A DNA stretch of 64,000 bases from Oceanospirillum sp048264105 (GTDB lineage: Bacteria > Pseudomonadota > Gammaproteobacteria > Pseudomonadales > Halomonadaceae): assembly GCA_048264105.1 (NCBI GenBank), contig JBLXDJ010000003.1:609729-673728 (forward strand), given 5' to 3'. Made by a program: the position numbers and the translations under genes. The notes beneath the pieces are model-generated. The model was not told the DNA's origin. It was given only the letters and a program-made list of their open reading frames with translations, and made no database searches. How positions within the stretch are numbered: the first letter of the stretch is position 1; each line of letters opens with the position of its first letter. Positions 27,066 through 36,844 of this stretch are shown piece by piece.

Positions 27066-27905
27066 ATGACCGATCGTTACGCGGTATTTGGTAATCCTAT
27101 CGCTCACAGCAAGTCGCCGCAGATTCATCAGGCGTTTGCCCGTCAGACCCAGCAGCTGTTGAGTTACGAAGCCTTGCTGGCACCGGTGGATGCTTTCGCT
27201 CAATCCCTGCGTGCTTTTCTGGCGGATCAGGGGCGGGGCTGCAATATCACCGTACCTTTCAAGCAGGATGCCTATGACACCGCAGAGCAACTGACCGCCC
27301 GTGCTCAGCGGGCCGGTGCGGTGAATACGCTTTGGCAGGCGGAAGATGGCCAGCTTTGGGGGGATACTACTGACGGTGTCGGACTGGTGCGTGACCTGAC
27401 CGATAACCAGCAGGTTGGCATCAGTGGTCAGCGGGTGCTGATTCTGGGAGCCGGTGGTGCTGTGCGCGGTGTTATCGAACCGATTCTGGAACAGAAACCG
27501 GCATCCGTGGTGATTGCGAACCGTACCGTTTCCAAAGCGGAAGTTCTCGTCGATATCTTTAAAGACCTGCTGCCGGAAGGTTGCACCCTTTCTGCCTGCG
27601 GCTTTAGCGATCTTGAAGGCCAGCAGTTTGATCGGGTAATCAATGGTACGGCCGCCAGCCTGTCTGGTGATCTGCCGCCGCTACCGGATAACCTGTTGGC
27701 GGAGCATGCAGCCTGCTACGACATGATGTACGGTGCAGAAACCACGGTCTTTAACCAGTGGGCACTGGAACATGGCGCAGCCAAGGCGATTGATGGTCTG
27801 GGTATGCTGGTGGAGCAGGCTGCCGAGTCGTTCCGAATCTGGCGTGGCGTAAAACCGGATACCGCAGAAGTGCTGGCGGATCTGAGGGCGCAGCTGCAGA
27901 GCTAG
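27066..27905 (+). CDS. aroE: Shikimate dehydrogenase (NADP)
   Basis: Reduces 3-dehydroshikimate to shikimate in aromatic amino acid synthesis. It has 279 residues (E. coli 272). YAVFGNPIAHSKSPQIHQAFA is the substrate-binding N terminus with SKS. NITVPFKQDAY carries the catalytic Lys. LILGAGGAVRGVI is the Rossmann glycine-rich loop and IANRTVSKAEVL the NADP-specificity loop. DGLGMLVEQAAESFRIWRG is the C-terminal block. Confidence 0.97.
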   Translation: MTDRYAVFGNPIAHSKSPQIHQAFARQTQQLLSYEALLAPVDAFAQSLRAFLADQGRGCNITVPFKQDAYDTAEQLTARAQRAGAVNTLWQAEDGQLWGDTTDGVGLVRDLTDNQQVGISGQRVLILGAGGAVRGVIEPILEQKPASVVIANRTVSKAEVLVDIFKDLLPEGCTLSACGFSDLEGQQFDRVINGTAASLSGDLPPLPDNLLAEHAACYDMMYGAETTVFNQWALEHGAAKAIDGLGMLVEQAAESFRIWRGVKPDTAEVLADLRAQLQS

Positions 27906-27934
27906 CTTATTCAGCCTAGTGGATTGCCAGAACG

Positions 27935-27966
27935 AAAAAAGCCAAAGCAGTTGCTTTGGCTTTTTT
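27935..27966. terminator. Terminator after aroE
   Basis: The perfect stem GCCAAAGCA / TGCTTTGGC is flanked by A6 and T6 and can serve both strands. Confidence 0.9.
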
Positions 27967-27992
27967 GTGTCTGAGTTGAGAGCCTGCTCGAA

Positions 27993-28271
27993 TCAGCGTT
28001 TCTTATAAAGCCCGATCAGACACAGCACTAAGCCCAGCATCGACAGCAGAATTCCGCTGTTAACCAGCAGAGGCTGACGCTCAGAGAAGGGAACAAAGAT
28101 GGTACGTCCCTCGATGCATTCTCCCACCCGGTAATCAAAGCCCATGCCCTCAGCAATGCACTTCTGTACTTCGGTCAGTTCTGCCCAGTAGCCACTCATC
28201 ATCGCCACCGATGGCACAACCATTAATGCTAAGCCCCAAAGTACCCAGCGGTTTTTAATCGAATACATCAT
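27993..28271 (-). CDS. Small two-helix membrane protein, unknown
   Basis: The 92-residue protein has two predicted membrane segments: WVLWGLALMVVPSVAMMSGYW (about 8-28) and GILLSMLGLVLCLIGLY (about 73-89). Between them is a short extracytoplasmic loop with two Cys (QKCIAEGMGFDYRVGECIEG), which could form a disulfide. The C-terminal end KKR suggests a cytoplasmic tail. I do not recognise a family. It lies downstream of the M48 peptidase gene on the same strand. Confidence 0.65.
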   Translation of the reverse strand: MMYSIKNRWVLWGLALMVVPSVAMMSGYWAELTEVQKCIAEGMGFDYRVGECIEGRTIFVPFSERQPLLVNSGILLSMLGLVLCLIGLYKKR

Positions 28272-28317
28272 CTCGTTTTGCGTTACCTGTTAAATCATCA
28301 GTTGCTGATCGGGAAGA

Positions 28318-29142
28318 TCAGATCTTGCAGCGTGGTACCCGACCAGCGGCTTTTGCCTGCTGGTAAAGTCCATTTGCTTTCGGCATCTGTTTCTGCAGAT
28401 CCTTAATCCGGCGATCATGGGATGGGTGGGTTGAAAGCAGTTCTGGCTGACTTTTACCACCGCTGGCTTTCGCCATGTTTTGCCACAGGCTGACCGCCTG
28501 CTCCGGTTGGAAGCCGGCTTTGGCCATAAGTTCCAGACCCATCACGTCCGCTTCACTTTCCTGGACGCGACCGAAGGGCAGTACGACACCCACCTGAGAG
28601 CCGATACCCAGCAGTGCAAACAGCTGGTCTTTCTCTTCGCTTGGCTCGCCACTGATCTTATAGGCCAGCGCCAGACCGGTTTGAGTTGCAAAGGCGGTGG
28701 AGACACGTTCATTACCATGCTCGGCTAAAACGTGCGCCAGCTCATGACCGATTACCGCTGCCAGCTGATGCTGGTTATTAGCCACTTTCAGCAGGCCGGT
28801 ATAAACACCCACCTTACCGCCGGGCAGTGCGAAGGCGTTTACCTGTTCCGAATCAAATACCACCACTTCCCAGTTTTTGATGCCGTATTTGGAGGGCACC
28901 TGTGCGATCACCTGATTTGCCACGCAGTTCACATACTGGCTGGTGGAGGTGTTAGTGGTCGCCGGTGTTTCTTCCTTCATCTGAGCAAAGGACTGCACAC
29001 CCATCTGATCGATCTCAGAACTGGGGAAAAGTTTGAGCTGATTGCGACCCGTAGGCGAGCTGGCGCAGGCGGTCAGAAGGGCGGCACTGACACCCGTAAT
29101 CAGTGCTTTTTTGAACCAACGGGAAACCTGTTGTGATGGCAT
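28318..29142 (-). CDS. M48-family metalloprotease lipoprotein
   Basis: The 274-residue zinc metalloprotease is anchored as a lipoprotein. The signal sequence ends LLTAC-ASS (lipobox). The zinc motif is HELAH (AAVIGHELAHVLAEHGNER) with the third ligand in ESEADVMGLELMAKAGF. It resembles YggG/LoiP and related envelope quality-control proteases. The ATG at 29142 (MPSQQVSRWFKK) has AAAGGA upstream and is preferred over an 18-residue extension. Confidence 0.88.
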   Translation of the reverse strand: MPSQQVSRWFKKALITGVSAALLTACASSPTGRNQLKLFPSSEIDQMGVQSFAQMKEETPATTNTSTSQYVNCVANQVIAQVPSKYGIKNWEVVVFDSEQVNAFALPGGKVGVYTGLLKVANNQHQLAAVIGHELAHVLAEHGNERVSTAFATQTGLALAYKISGEPSEEKDQLFALLGIGSQVGVVLPFGRVQESEADVMGLELMAKAGFQPEQAVSLWQNMAKASGGKSQPELLSTHPSHDRRIKDLQKQMPKANGLYQQAKAAGRVPRCKI

Positions 29143-29300
29143 AAATAATCCTTTCGCAGTCAGCTGTGCCGGTGGCTGGCACAATGTTGTAATCAAGCAA
29201 ATGTAATCAAACGGGGTACTTTGTTGAATTATCGCTAAAAAGAATTTCGAGTACAGCCTCTATTTGGTGCATTCGGTTAATTCCTGGGCTTAAAAGTAAA

Positions 29301-29322
29301 GAACCCTGCAGGAGCAGGGTTC
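29301..29322 (-). terminator. Terminator after the gamma carbonic anhydrase gene
   Basis: The stem GAACCCTGC / GCAGGGTTC is followed on the minus strand by TTTACTTTT. Confidence 0.7.
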
Positions 29323-29345
29323 AGGTGTCGTCAGGCTTAACAGAT

Positions 29346-29930
29346 TCAGCCGTTATAGCCTTCCGCGATATGCTCATCTTTCAGCTTCACATAGTTACCG
29401 GCGGTGTAGGTGAAGAACTTCATCTCTTTCTCGGTCAGCGGACGTTTTTTCTCCACCGGGCGACCGACATAAAGATGACCGGACTCCAGCACCTTGCCCG
29501 GCGGCACCAGACTACCGGCACCGACAATCACTTCATCTTCGACAACGGCACCGTCCATCACCATAGCACCCATGCCGATCAGAATCCGGCTACCTATAGT
29601 GCAGCCATGCAGCATCGCCTGATGGCCGATGGTGACATCATCGCCAATAATCAGCGGGAAGCCATCGGGGTTGAAGGGCCCGGCGTGGGTGATATGCAGT
29701 ACCGAACCATCCTGCACGCTGGTGCGGTTGCCGATACGGATACGGTGCATATCGCCCCGGATCACAGTTAGCGGCCATACGGAGCAATCATCACCCAGCT
29801 CAACATCCCCCAGAACCACGGCGGTCGGATCAACAAACACGCGCTCGCCCAGCTTGGGTGTCCACTCTTTAAAAGGGCGAATATTGGTGGCAGGTGCAGA
29901 AGCGGTGTTTTCCGGTTTGGCTGTGGACAT
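29346..29930 (-). CDS. Gamma carbonic anhydrase-like hexapeptide protein
   Basis: The 194-residue protein has a left-handed beta-helix fold with repeated hexapeptides (VFVDPTAVVLGDVELGDDCSVWPLTVIRGDMHRIRIGNRTSVQDGSVLH). The metal ligands expected for gamma carbonic anhydrases are visible as His in SVLHITH and in IGHQAMLHGCTIG. It resembles E. coli YrdA/PaaY-type proteins. Catalytic activity in this subfamily varies, so carbonic anhydrase function is likely but not shown. Confidence 0.87.
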   Translation of the reverse strand: MSTAKPENTASAPATNIRPFKEWTPKLGERVFVDPTAVVLGDVELGDDCSVWPLTVIRGDMHRIRIGNRTSVQDGSVLHITHAGPFNPDGFPLIIGDDVTIGHQAMLHGCTIGSRILIGMGAMVMDGAVVEDEVIVGAGSLVPPGKVLESGHLYVGRPVEKKRPLTEKEMKFFTYTAGNYVKLKDEHIAEGYNG

Positions 29931-30076
29931 GGCAGAAGCTCCGTTTTAGTTGTCGTTATCGTAAAATAGGGAAAGCGATGCGGCGATTATAACCCGCTGA
30001 CCGGTGGAATTTCTGTGGTCTGTCCCCATATTCACTGTAAGCGAAAAAGCCAAAGATTACTGATAAGGATTCATCC

Positions 30077-32116
30077 ATGAGCAATCCGTTACTTGAAAGT
30101 CACACCCTGCCACCCTTCAGCCAGATCAAACCGGAAATGATTGAACCGGCACTGGATCAGATTCTGGCGGACAACCGCGCGGCGATTGCCGAACTGCAGC
30201 AGCAGGAAAACCCAAGCTGGGAATCTCTGGCTCAGGCGATGAGTGAGCATGAAGACCGTTTAGCGCAGATGTGGTCACCGGTGGGCCACCTGAACGGCGT
30301 ACTGAACAGCGATGCGCTGCGTGAAGCCTACAACGCCTGCCTGCCGAAACTGTCCCAGTACAGTACCGAGATCGGTCAGAACGAAGCCCTGTGTGAAAGC
30401 TTCAAAGCGCTGAAAGCCAGCCCTGAATTTGCCACCCTGAATGAAGCGCAGCAGAAAGCGATCAACAACACCCTGCGTGATTTCCACCTGTCCGGTATCG
30501 ATCTGCCTGCCGAGAAGAAAAAGCGTTACGGCGAGCTGAAATCCCGCCTGTCGGAGCTGAGCAACAAGTTTGCCGAGAACGTTCTGGATGCGACTCAGGG
30601 CTGGACTAAACATATCACCGACGAGCAAGAGCTGGCCGGTCTGCCGGAAAGCGCGCTGGGTTTGCTGCAGCAACTGGCTCAGCAGAAAGAGCTGGACGGA
30701 TGGCTGATCACCTTGGATTTCCCGGCGTTCCATCCGGTGATGACCTACGCGGAAAACCGCTCCCTGCGCGAAGAGGTGTACACCGCCTTTGTCACTCGCG
30801 CATCGGATCAGGGCCCGAATGCCGGTCAGTGGGATAACACTCCGGTCATGGATGAGATTCTGCAGCTGCGTCACGAGCTGGCTGAACTGCTGGGCTTTAA
30901 CAGCTACGCCGAATACTCCATCGAAACCAAGATGGCTTCCAGCACCGATGAAGTACTGGGCTTTCTGACCGATCTGGCCGAGCGCTCTGTACCTCAGGCC
31001 CGTCAGGAGTTTAAAGAGCTGCAGGCCTACGCTAATGAACAGGGTTTTGACGGTGAACTGAAAGCCTGGGATACCGGTTTCTACAGCGAGAAGCTGCGCC
31101 AGCAGCGTTATGCCATTTCTCAGGAAGAGCTGCGCCCTTACTTCCCGGCTCCGAAAGTGATCGCCGGTATGTTCGAGGTGGTGAACCGTCTGTACGGCAT
31201 CACCATCGAAGAGAAAACCGAGCAGGTGGATCGCTGGCACGACGATGCCAAATATTACGAGATCTCGCAGGATGGTCAGCCGATTGCCGGTTTCTATCTG
31301 GATCTGTACGCCCGTGAAAACAAACGCGGCGGTGCCTGGATGGATGATTGCCGTGTGCGCCGTCGTAAGGCGGATGGTTCTGTTCAGCTGCCGGTGGCGT
31401 ATCTGGTGTGTAACTTCTCCGCGCCGGTGGGTGGCAAGCCAGCGCTGCTAACCCACGATGAAGTGACGACTCTGTTCCACGAGTTCGGTCATGGCCTGCA
31501 CCACATGCTGACCAAGATCGACGTGGCGGATGTCTCCGGTATCAACGGCGTCGCCTGGGATGCGGTAGAGCTGCCAAGTCAGTTTATGGAGAACTTCTGC
31601 TACGAGAAAGAAGGTCTGGATCTGATTGCAGGTCACGTAGATACCGGTGAGCCGCTGCCACAGGCGATGCTGGATAAACTGCAGGCAGCGAAGAACTTCC
31701 AGTCCGCCATGATGATGGTGCGCCAGCTGGAGTTCTCACTGTTTGATTTCCGTCTGCATAACGAATATCAGCCTGAGTGGGATTCCAGCGTGCAGCAGCT
31801 GTTGGATGAGGTGCGTGCTCAGGTGGCTGTACTGCCGCCGGTGCCGTTTAACCGTTTCCAGCACGGTTTCAGTCATATCTTCGCCGGTGGTTATGCAGCA
31901 GGCTACTACAGCTACAAGTGGGCTGAAGTGCTGTCTGCTGATGCTTATTCCCGCTTTGAAGAGGAAGGCATCTTTAACGAAGCGACCGGTCGTTCCTTCC
32001 GGGAAAACATTCTGGAGATGGGCGGTTCCCGTGAACCGGCTGAGCTGTTTAAAGCCTTCCGTGGCCGAGAGCCTAAGGTGGATGCGCTGTTGCGCCACTG
32101 TGGTATACAGGGTTAA
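30077..32116 (+). CDS. prlC: Oligopeptidase A
   Basis: M3-family zinc endopeptidase that degrades short peptides, including cleaved signal peptides, in the cytoplasm. It has 679 residues (E. coli 680). The zinc motif is HEFGHGLHHML in TLFHEFGHGLHHMLTK, with the third ligand in AVELPSQFMENFCYE. The C-terminal substrate loop is HIFAGGYAAGYYSYKWAEVLSADAYSRFE. The start MSNPLLESHTLPPFSQIKPE is canonical. Confidence 0.97.
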   Translation: MSNPLLESHTLPPFSQIKPEMIEPALDQILADNRAAIAELQQQENPSWESLAQAMSEHEDRLAQMWSPVGHLNGVLNSDALREAYNACLPKLSQYSTEIGQNEALCESFKALKASPEFATLNEAQQKAINNTLRDFHLSGIDLPAEKKKRYGELKSRLSELSNKFAENVLDATQGWTKHITDEQELAGLPESALGLLQQLAQQKELDGWLITLDFPAFHPVMTYAENRSLREEVYTAFVTRASDQGPNAGQWDNTPVMDEILQLRHELAELLGFNSYAEYSIETKMASSTDEVLGFLTDLAERSVPQARQEFKELQAYANEQGFDGELKAWDTGFYSEKLRQQRYAISQEELRPYFPAPKVIAGMFEVVNRLYGITIEEKTEQVDRWHDDAKYYEISQDGQPIAGFYLDLYARENKRGGAWMDDCRVRRRKADGSVQLPVAYLVCNFSAPVGGKPALLTHDEVTTLFHEFGHGLHHMLTKIDVADVSGINGVAWDAVELPSQFMENFCYEKEGLDLIAGHVDTGEPLPQAMLDKLQAAKNFQSAMMMVRQLEFSLFDFRLHNEYQPEWDSSVQQLLDEVRAQVAVLPPVPFNRFQHGFSHIFAGGYAAGYYSYKWAEVLSADAYSRFEEEGIFNEATGRSFRENILEMGGSREPAELFKAFRGREPKVDALLRHCGIQG

Positions 32117-32261
32117 GAGCAGCTTTAAAAAGCAGGCTCTTAAGAGCGGAATAAGCCGGAACGCTAATGGTGTTCACCGGAACAGGGCGGCATAATGGCC
32201 GCCCTGTTCGGTTGAAAAACACTAAACAGGTACTTTTTACAGGTCTTTTACAGGTAAAAAC

Positions 32262-32507
32262 ATGACAATTGTGAAACGCTTTATCGCCGGTGCGGTCTGC
32301 CCGCGCTGTGGTGAGATGGATAAACTGAAAGCCTGGACCGAGGATGAGGTGCAGTACCGTGAGTGTGTTGCCTGTGACTTCACCGATGAGATGTCACTGA
32401 CCGCACCACCAGAGCTGGCAGAACCAGCTACCCGCGTTAACCAGACACAACCAGATCCGAAAGATGAGATTCAGGTGGTTAACCTGATGGATCCTAAGGC
32501 GAAGTAA
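32262..32507 (+). CDS. yheV: YheV-family putative zinc-ribbon protein
   Basis: The 81-residue protein has two CxxC knuckles, CPRCG (near 14) and CVACD (near 36), forming a likely zinc ribbon, and an acidic/Pro-rich tail. It matches the small YheV/CHP02443 family of putative metal-binding proteins of unknown function, which often follow prlC in related genomes. It is probably co-transcribed with prlC. Assignment rests on size, motif and position. Confidence 0.75.
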   Translation: MTIVKRFIAGAVCPRCGEMDKLKAWTEDEVQYRECVACDFTDEMSLTAPPELAEPATRVNQTQPDPKDEIQVVNLMDPKAK

Positions 32508-32536
32508 GCTGGCGCGTTTATCACGGCCAAAGAATT

Positions 32537-32574
32537 AAAAAAGGCGAAGCCTGTAATCGGGCTTCGCCTTTTTT
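32537..32574. terminator. Bidirectional terminator between yheV and thrB
   Basis: The stem GGCGAAGC / GCTTCGCC with A6 and T6 flanks lies between convergent genes. Confidence 0.9.
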
Positions 32575-32612
32575 GTCTTCGCTGTTTCGTCTTTTGATGG
32601 CAGTGTGCTGGT

Positions 32613-33563
32613 TTACCAACCCGCCTGCTTAATGCGGTTCAGCAGAATCAGTTTGTAGTGCTCAGGATCTTTAAAGCCGTGGGCGTGGCCTTCCTCTTCT
32701 GCCAGATGTTTCGCCAGCAGGCGGGAGATCCAGTAGCGCAGGGAGCAGGCACGCAGGAAACCGGGCAGCGCGTGGCGCTCACTATCCGTTAGTGGACGCA
32801 CACTCTCGTAACTTTCCAGCAGGGCAGCCTGCAGTTCCAGATCCGGTTCGCTGCCATCCTGACAACTCCAGTCGTTCAGCACCACCGCCAGATCATAAAG
32901 CAGGTGACCGTTACAGCCGTTGTAAAAGTCGATCACGCCGGTCAGCGTTTCGCCTTCATAAAAGGTGTTATCCCGGAACAGATCACCGTGTAGTACACCT
33001 TCCGGCAGGTCCGGACACTCTTCCAGCAGATCAGCAAAGTGACTGATCTCCAGCTGCATCAGCTGCTGATCCATCTCATCCAGCAAGGGCAGCAGATCCG
33101 GTGCAACCGTCTTCATCCAGTCGATCGAACGATTATTGGGCTTATGCAGTTCAAACTGCTGAGCCGTAACGTGCATCTGCCCCAACCACTTGCCCAGTTG
33201 CTTAGCATGCTCGATACCCGGATTTGCCGGATGGGTACCGCTCAGGCAGGGGAATAGCAGCGCAGGTTTATCGGCCAGAGTCTGCAGAAACTCGCCTTTG
33301 GCATCGGCAATAGGCGCTGCCACTGTATCCATACCTTTATCTTTCAGCTGCGTCAGCAGAGAAACAAAGTAACCCAGATCGCTGTGATCACCCTGCTCGA
33401 ACAGGGTCAGGATGTAGCTCTCCGGCTGGCCGGTGTAGCTGATGCGATAGGTGGTGTTCTCGGTACCGCCCATCAGTCCCTGTAGCTGGTAGTCAGTCGT
33501 CAGACCGTAGCCTTGCAGAAAGGAGTTGAGTTCAGTCTCGGAAACCTGGGTGTAAACGGCCAT
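32613..33563 (-). CDS. thrB: Homoserine kinase (APH-fold, Pseudomonas type)
   Basis: Phosphorylates homoserine in threonine synthesis. It has 316 residues, the same length as the Pseudomonas enzyme, and has the aminoglycoside phosphotransferase fold rather than the GHMP fold of E. coli ThrB. GLMGGTENTTYRI is the nucleotide loop, LPEGVLHGDLFRDNTFY the catalytic loop and GVIDFYNGCNGHLLYDLAV the metal-binding segment. The arrangement thrB-DUF2782-polA matches Pseudomonas. Confidence 0.92.
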   Translation of the reverse strand: MAVYTQVSETELNSFLQGYGLTTDYQLQGLMGGTENTTYRISYTGQPESYILTLFEQGDHSDLGYFVSLLTQLKDKGMDTVAAPIADAKGEFLQTLADKPALLFPCLSGTHPANPGIEHAKQLGKWLGQMHVTAQQFELHKPNNRSIDWMKTVAPDLLPLLDEMDQQLMQLEISHFADLLEECPDLPEGVLHGDLFRDNTFYEGETLTGVIDFYNGCNGHLLYDLAVVLNDWSCQDGSEPDLELQAALLESYESVRPLTDSERHALPGFLRACSLRYWISRLLAKHLAEEEGHAHGFKDPEHYKLILLNRIKQAGW

Positions 33564-33671
33564 GGTCGGTGCTCTTATCAGTGTGCAGGGAATGGATTAA
33601 TCAGCAGCGATTTTTTATTAAAAAAACAGCAAAATCAATAAGATGATCTGCTTTGTTAGCAGATGGCAGCC

Positions 33672-33962
33672 TTACCAGCGCAGTAATACCCACTCCGGAA
33701 CCAGAAATGACTTACGGGTGGTCTCTTTGCGGACAAAGTTACCGTCACCGTTGGCATCCACCAGAAAATACTCCGGCCCCATCTTAGGCTTCACTTTGAT
33801 GGCGTAGAGAATGCCGTTCGCGCGGTACTCATACAGGGTGCGGTCACCGCCATCACGAATGGTGATTTCCGGTTCCGGCTGCTGGTCTTCTGCATAGGTG
33901 CTGCTCAGGGGCAGAGATAACAGAAGAGCAGTGAATAAGGTCAAAAACGGGGCGCGTTTCAT
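33672..33962 (-). CDS. DUF2782-type periplasmic protein
   Basis: The 96-residue protein has a signal peptide (MKRAPFLTLFTALLLSLPLSSTYA) and a small domain rich in beta strands, including the conserved TLYEYRANGILYAIKVKPKMGPEYFLVDANGDGNF. This matches the DUF2782 family always found between thrB and polA in Pseudomonas-like genomes. Function is unknown. It is divergent from polA. Confidence 0.85.
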   Translation of the reverse strand: MKRAPFLTLFTALLLSLPLSSTYAEDQQPEPEITIRDGGDRTLYEYRANGILYAIKVKPKMGPEYFLVDANGDGNFVRKETTRKSFLVPEWVLLRW

Positions 33963-34057
33963 GTTAAATCCTTGTCAGACCTTTGGTCTGAATCCTCAGT
34001 GCATTATGATGAATCTTATTATATTCCCAGTATAACCGAGTTGAGTTGATATCCTGT

Positions 34058-36844
34058 ATGAATGACACCACCCAATTGCCTCTGGTTCTGGTTGATGGTT
34101 CCTCCTATCTGTACCGAGCTTTCCACGCCCTGCCACCTTTAACCACCTCTAAGGGCCAGCCCAGCGGTGCGATTAAAGGCGTAATTAACATGCTGAAGAG
34201 CCTGCTGAAACAGTATCCGCAGGCACCGGTTGTGGTGGTGTTCGATGCCAAGGGTAAAACCTTCCGTGACGACATGTACGCCGAGTACAAAGCCCAGCGT
34301 CCGCCTATGCCGGATGAGCTGCGTTCCCAGATCGAGCCGCTGCATAAAGCGATTAAAGCGATGGGTTTACCTCTGCTGTGCGTGGAGGGTGTTGAGGCGG
34401 ATGACGTGATCGGCACGCTGGCGCAACAGGGTGAGGCTGCAGGTCGCTCGGTGATCGTCTCCACCGGCGATAAAGATATGGCGCAGCTGGTCACCGAGAA
34501 GGTGACGCTGGTGAATACCATGACCGACACCGTGATGGATATTCAGGGTGTGCACGACAAGTTCGGTATCGGCCCTGAACTGATTATCGACTTTCTCGCG
34601 CTGATGGGTGACAAGGTGGATAACATTCCGGGTGTTCCGGGTGTGGGTGAGAAAACTGCACTGGGTCTGCTGCAGGGTATCGGTGGTCTGGATGCCATCT
34701 ATGCGGATCTGGATAAGATTCCGGAGCTGAGCTTCCGTGGTGCTAAGACGCTGCCGAAGAAGATGGCTGAGCATAAAGATATGGCCTATCTCTCCTATGA
34801 GCTGGCTACTATCAAATGTGATGTACCGCTGGATGTCACCATTGATGATCTGGTGCTGGCGCCACAGGATACCGACACCCTGAAAGAGCTGTACGCCGAG
34901 CTGGAATTTAAAACCTGGCTGAATGCCCTCAATCGCGCCGAAGGCAGTTCCGCTAAAGTGGCGAATGAAGAAGCCACTGCCGCAGAAGTTGAACTGGCCG
35001 CAGAAGATGAAGAGCCTGCCATCGCCGGTGAGTATGAAACGGTACTGACCAAAGAAGCCTTTAACGCCTGGCTGGAACAGCTGAAAGCTGCGGATCAGTT
35101 TGCTTTTGATACCGAAACCACCAGCCTGGATTACATGCAGGCGCAGATTGTCGGTGTCTCCTTTGCTGTGGAAGCGGGTAAAGCGGCTTACGTGCCGGTC
35201 GCACACGACTATATGGGCGCACCGGAGCAGCTGGATCGTGACTGGGTACTGAATCAGCTGAAACCGCTGCTGGAAGATCCGGCCAAGGGCAAGATCGGGC
35301 AGCATCTGAAATACGATATCAACGTACTGGCCAACTACGGCATTGAGCTGCAGGGCGTTGCCAGCGATACCATGCTGGCGTCTTACGTGCTCAACTCCAC
35401 CGCTACCCGTCACGATATGGACAGCCTGTCCAGCAAGTATCTGGGTCATACCACCATCAGTTTTGAGCAGATCGCGGGTAAAGGCGCTAAGCAGCTGACC
35501 TTTAACCAGATCGAGATGGAACAGGCGGCACCTTACGCTGCTGAAGATGCGGATATCACCCTGCGTCTGCACAGCAAGCTGGTGCCTATGGTGCAGGCTG
35601 AAGGTCGTCTCGGCGATCTGTTAGCGGATGTCGAGCTGCCACTGGTGCCGGTACTGTCCCGCATCGAGCGCAACGGTGCCAAAATCGATACCGCAAAACT
35701 GGCGGAACAGAGTCAGCAGATCGCCGCCCGTTTAACGGAACTGGAGCGGGATGCCTTTGAGCTGGCCGGAAAAGAGTTCAACCTGAGTTCCACCAAGCAG
35801 CTGGGTGAGATTCTCTATGATGAGATGCAGATCCCGGTGCTGAAGAAAACACCGAAGGGTAAGCCGTCCACCGCAGAAGCGGTGCTGCAGGAGCTGGCTT
35901 TAGACTATCCGCTGCCGAAGCTGATTATGGAGCACCGGGGTTTAAGCAAGCTGAAGTCGACCTATACCGACAAGCTGCCGCAGATGGTCAGCGCCCGTAC
36001 CGGCCGACTGCACACCTCTTATCATCAGGCGGTTACTGCTACGGGCCGTCTGTCGTCCAGTGATCCTAACCTGCAGAATATTCCGATCCGTACCGAAGAA
36101 GGCCGCCGTATCCGTCAGGCCTTTGTACCGGAAGCGGGTAATGTGATTGTCGCAGCGGATTACTCCCAGATTGAGCTGCGTATTATGGCGCACCTGTCCG
36201 GTGACAAAGGTTTGCTGGAAGCCTTTAAGAACAATCAGGATGTGCACAAAGCGACCGCCGCCGAGGTCTTCGGCTGCACGCCGGATCAGGTCACTAACGA
36301 TCAGCGCCGTAGTGCCAAAGCGATCAACTTCGGTCTGATCTACGGTATGTCTGCCTTTGGTTTAGCCAAGCAGCTGCATATCGAGCGCGGTCAGGCGCAG
36401 ATCTATATCGAGCGCTACTTCGACCGTTATCCGGGTGTGGCACGCTATATGGACAGCATCCGTGAAAGCGCCAAAGAGAAAGGCTACGTGGAGACCCTGC
36501 TGGGGCGTCGCCTCTATCTGCCGGAGATCAACGCCCGTAACGGCGCTATGCGTAAAGCGGCGGAGCGTACCGCGATTAACGCACCGATGCAGGGTACGGC
36601 GGCAGATATCATCAAGAAGGCGATGATTAACGTGCACAACTGGCTGGAAGCCGGTGAAGACCCGGCCTGCAAAGATGTGAAGATGATTATGCAGGTACAC
36701 GATGAACTGGTGTTTGAGGTGCCCAAAGCTCAACTGGAGGCGTTTAAAGCCGGTTTGTTGCCACTGATGGAACATGCCGTCGAGCTGGATGTGCCGCTTC
36801 TGGTAGAAGCAGACAGCGGTGATAACTGGGATCAGGCGCACTGA
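34058..36844 (+). CDS. polA: DNA polymerase I
   Basis: Polymerase for Okazaki fragment processing and repair. It has 928 residues, equal to E. coli. The 5'-3' exonuclease domain (about 1-300) has LVLVDGSSYLYRAFHALPP and GDKVDNIPGVPGVGEKTA. The 3'-5' exonuclease keeps the acidic motif FDTETTSLD. The polymerase domain has RLSSSDPNLQNIPIRTEEGRRIRQAF, VAADYSQIELRIMAHLS (motif A) and MQVHDELVFEVP (motif C). The ATG at 34058 is chosen over an in-frame TTG four codons upstream. Confidence 0.98.
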   Translation: MNDTTQLPLVLVDGSSYLYRAFHALPPLTTSKGQPSGAIKGVINMLKSLLKQYPQAPVVVVFDAKGKTFRDDMYAEYKAQRPPMPDELRSQIEPLHKAIKAMGLPLLCVEGVEADDVIGTLAQQGEAAGRSVIVSTGDKDMAQLVTEKVTLVNTMTDTVMDIQGVHDKFGIGPELIIDFLALMGDKVDNIPGVPGVGEKTALGLLQGIGGLDAIYADLDKIPELSFRGAKTLPKKMAEHKDMAYLSYELATIKCDVPLDVTIDDLVLAPQDTDTLKELYAELEFKTWLNALNRAEGSSAKVANEEATAAEVELAAEDEEPAIAGEYETVLTKEAFNAWLEQLKAADQFAFDTETTSLDYMQAQIVGVSFAVEAGKAAYVPVAHDYMGAPEQLDRDWVLNQLKPLLEDPAKGKIGQHLKYDINVLANYGIELQGVASDTMLASYVLNSTATRHDMDSLSSKYLGHTTISFEQIAGKGAKQLTFNQIEMEQAAPYAAEDADITLRLHSKLVPMVQAEGRLGDLLADVELPLVPVLSRIERNGAKIDTAKLAEQSQQIAARLTELERDAFELAGKEFNLSSTKQLGEILYDEMQIPVLKKTPKGKPSTAEAVLQELALDYPLPKLIMEHRGLSKLKSTYTDKLPQMVSARTGRLHTSYHQAVTATGRLSSSDPNLQNIPIRTEEGRRIRQAFVPEAGNVIVAADYSQIELRIMAHLSGDKGLLEAFKNNQDVHKATAAEVFGCTPDQVTNDQRRSAKAINFGLIYGMSAFGLAKQLHIERGQAQIYIERYFDRYPGVARYMDSIRESAKEKGYVETLLGRRLYLPEINARNGAMRKAAERTAINAPMQGTAADIIKKAMINVHNWLEAGEDPACKDVKMIMQVHDELVFEVPKAQLEAFKAGLLPLMEHAVELDVPLLVEADSGDNWDQAH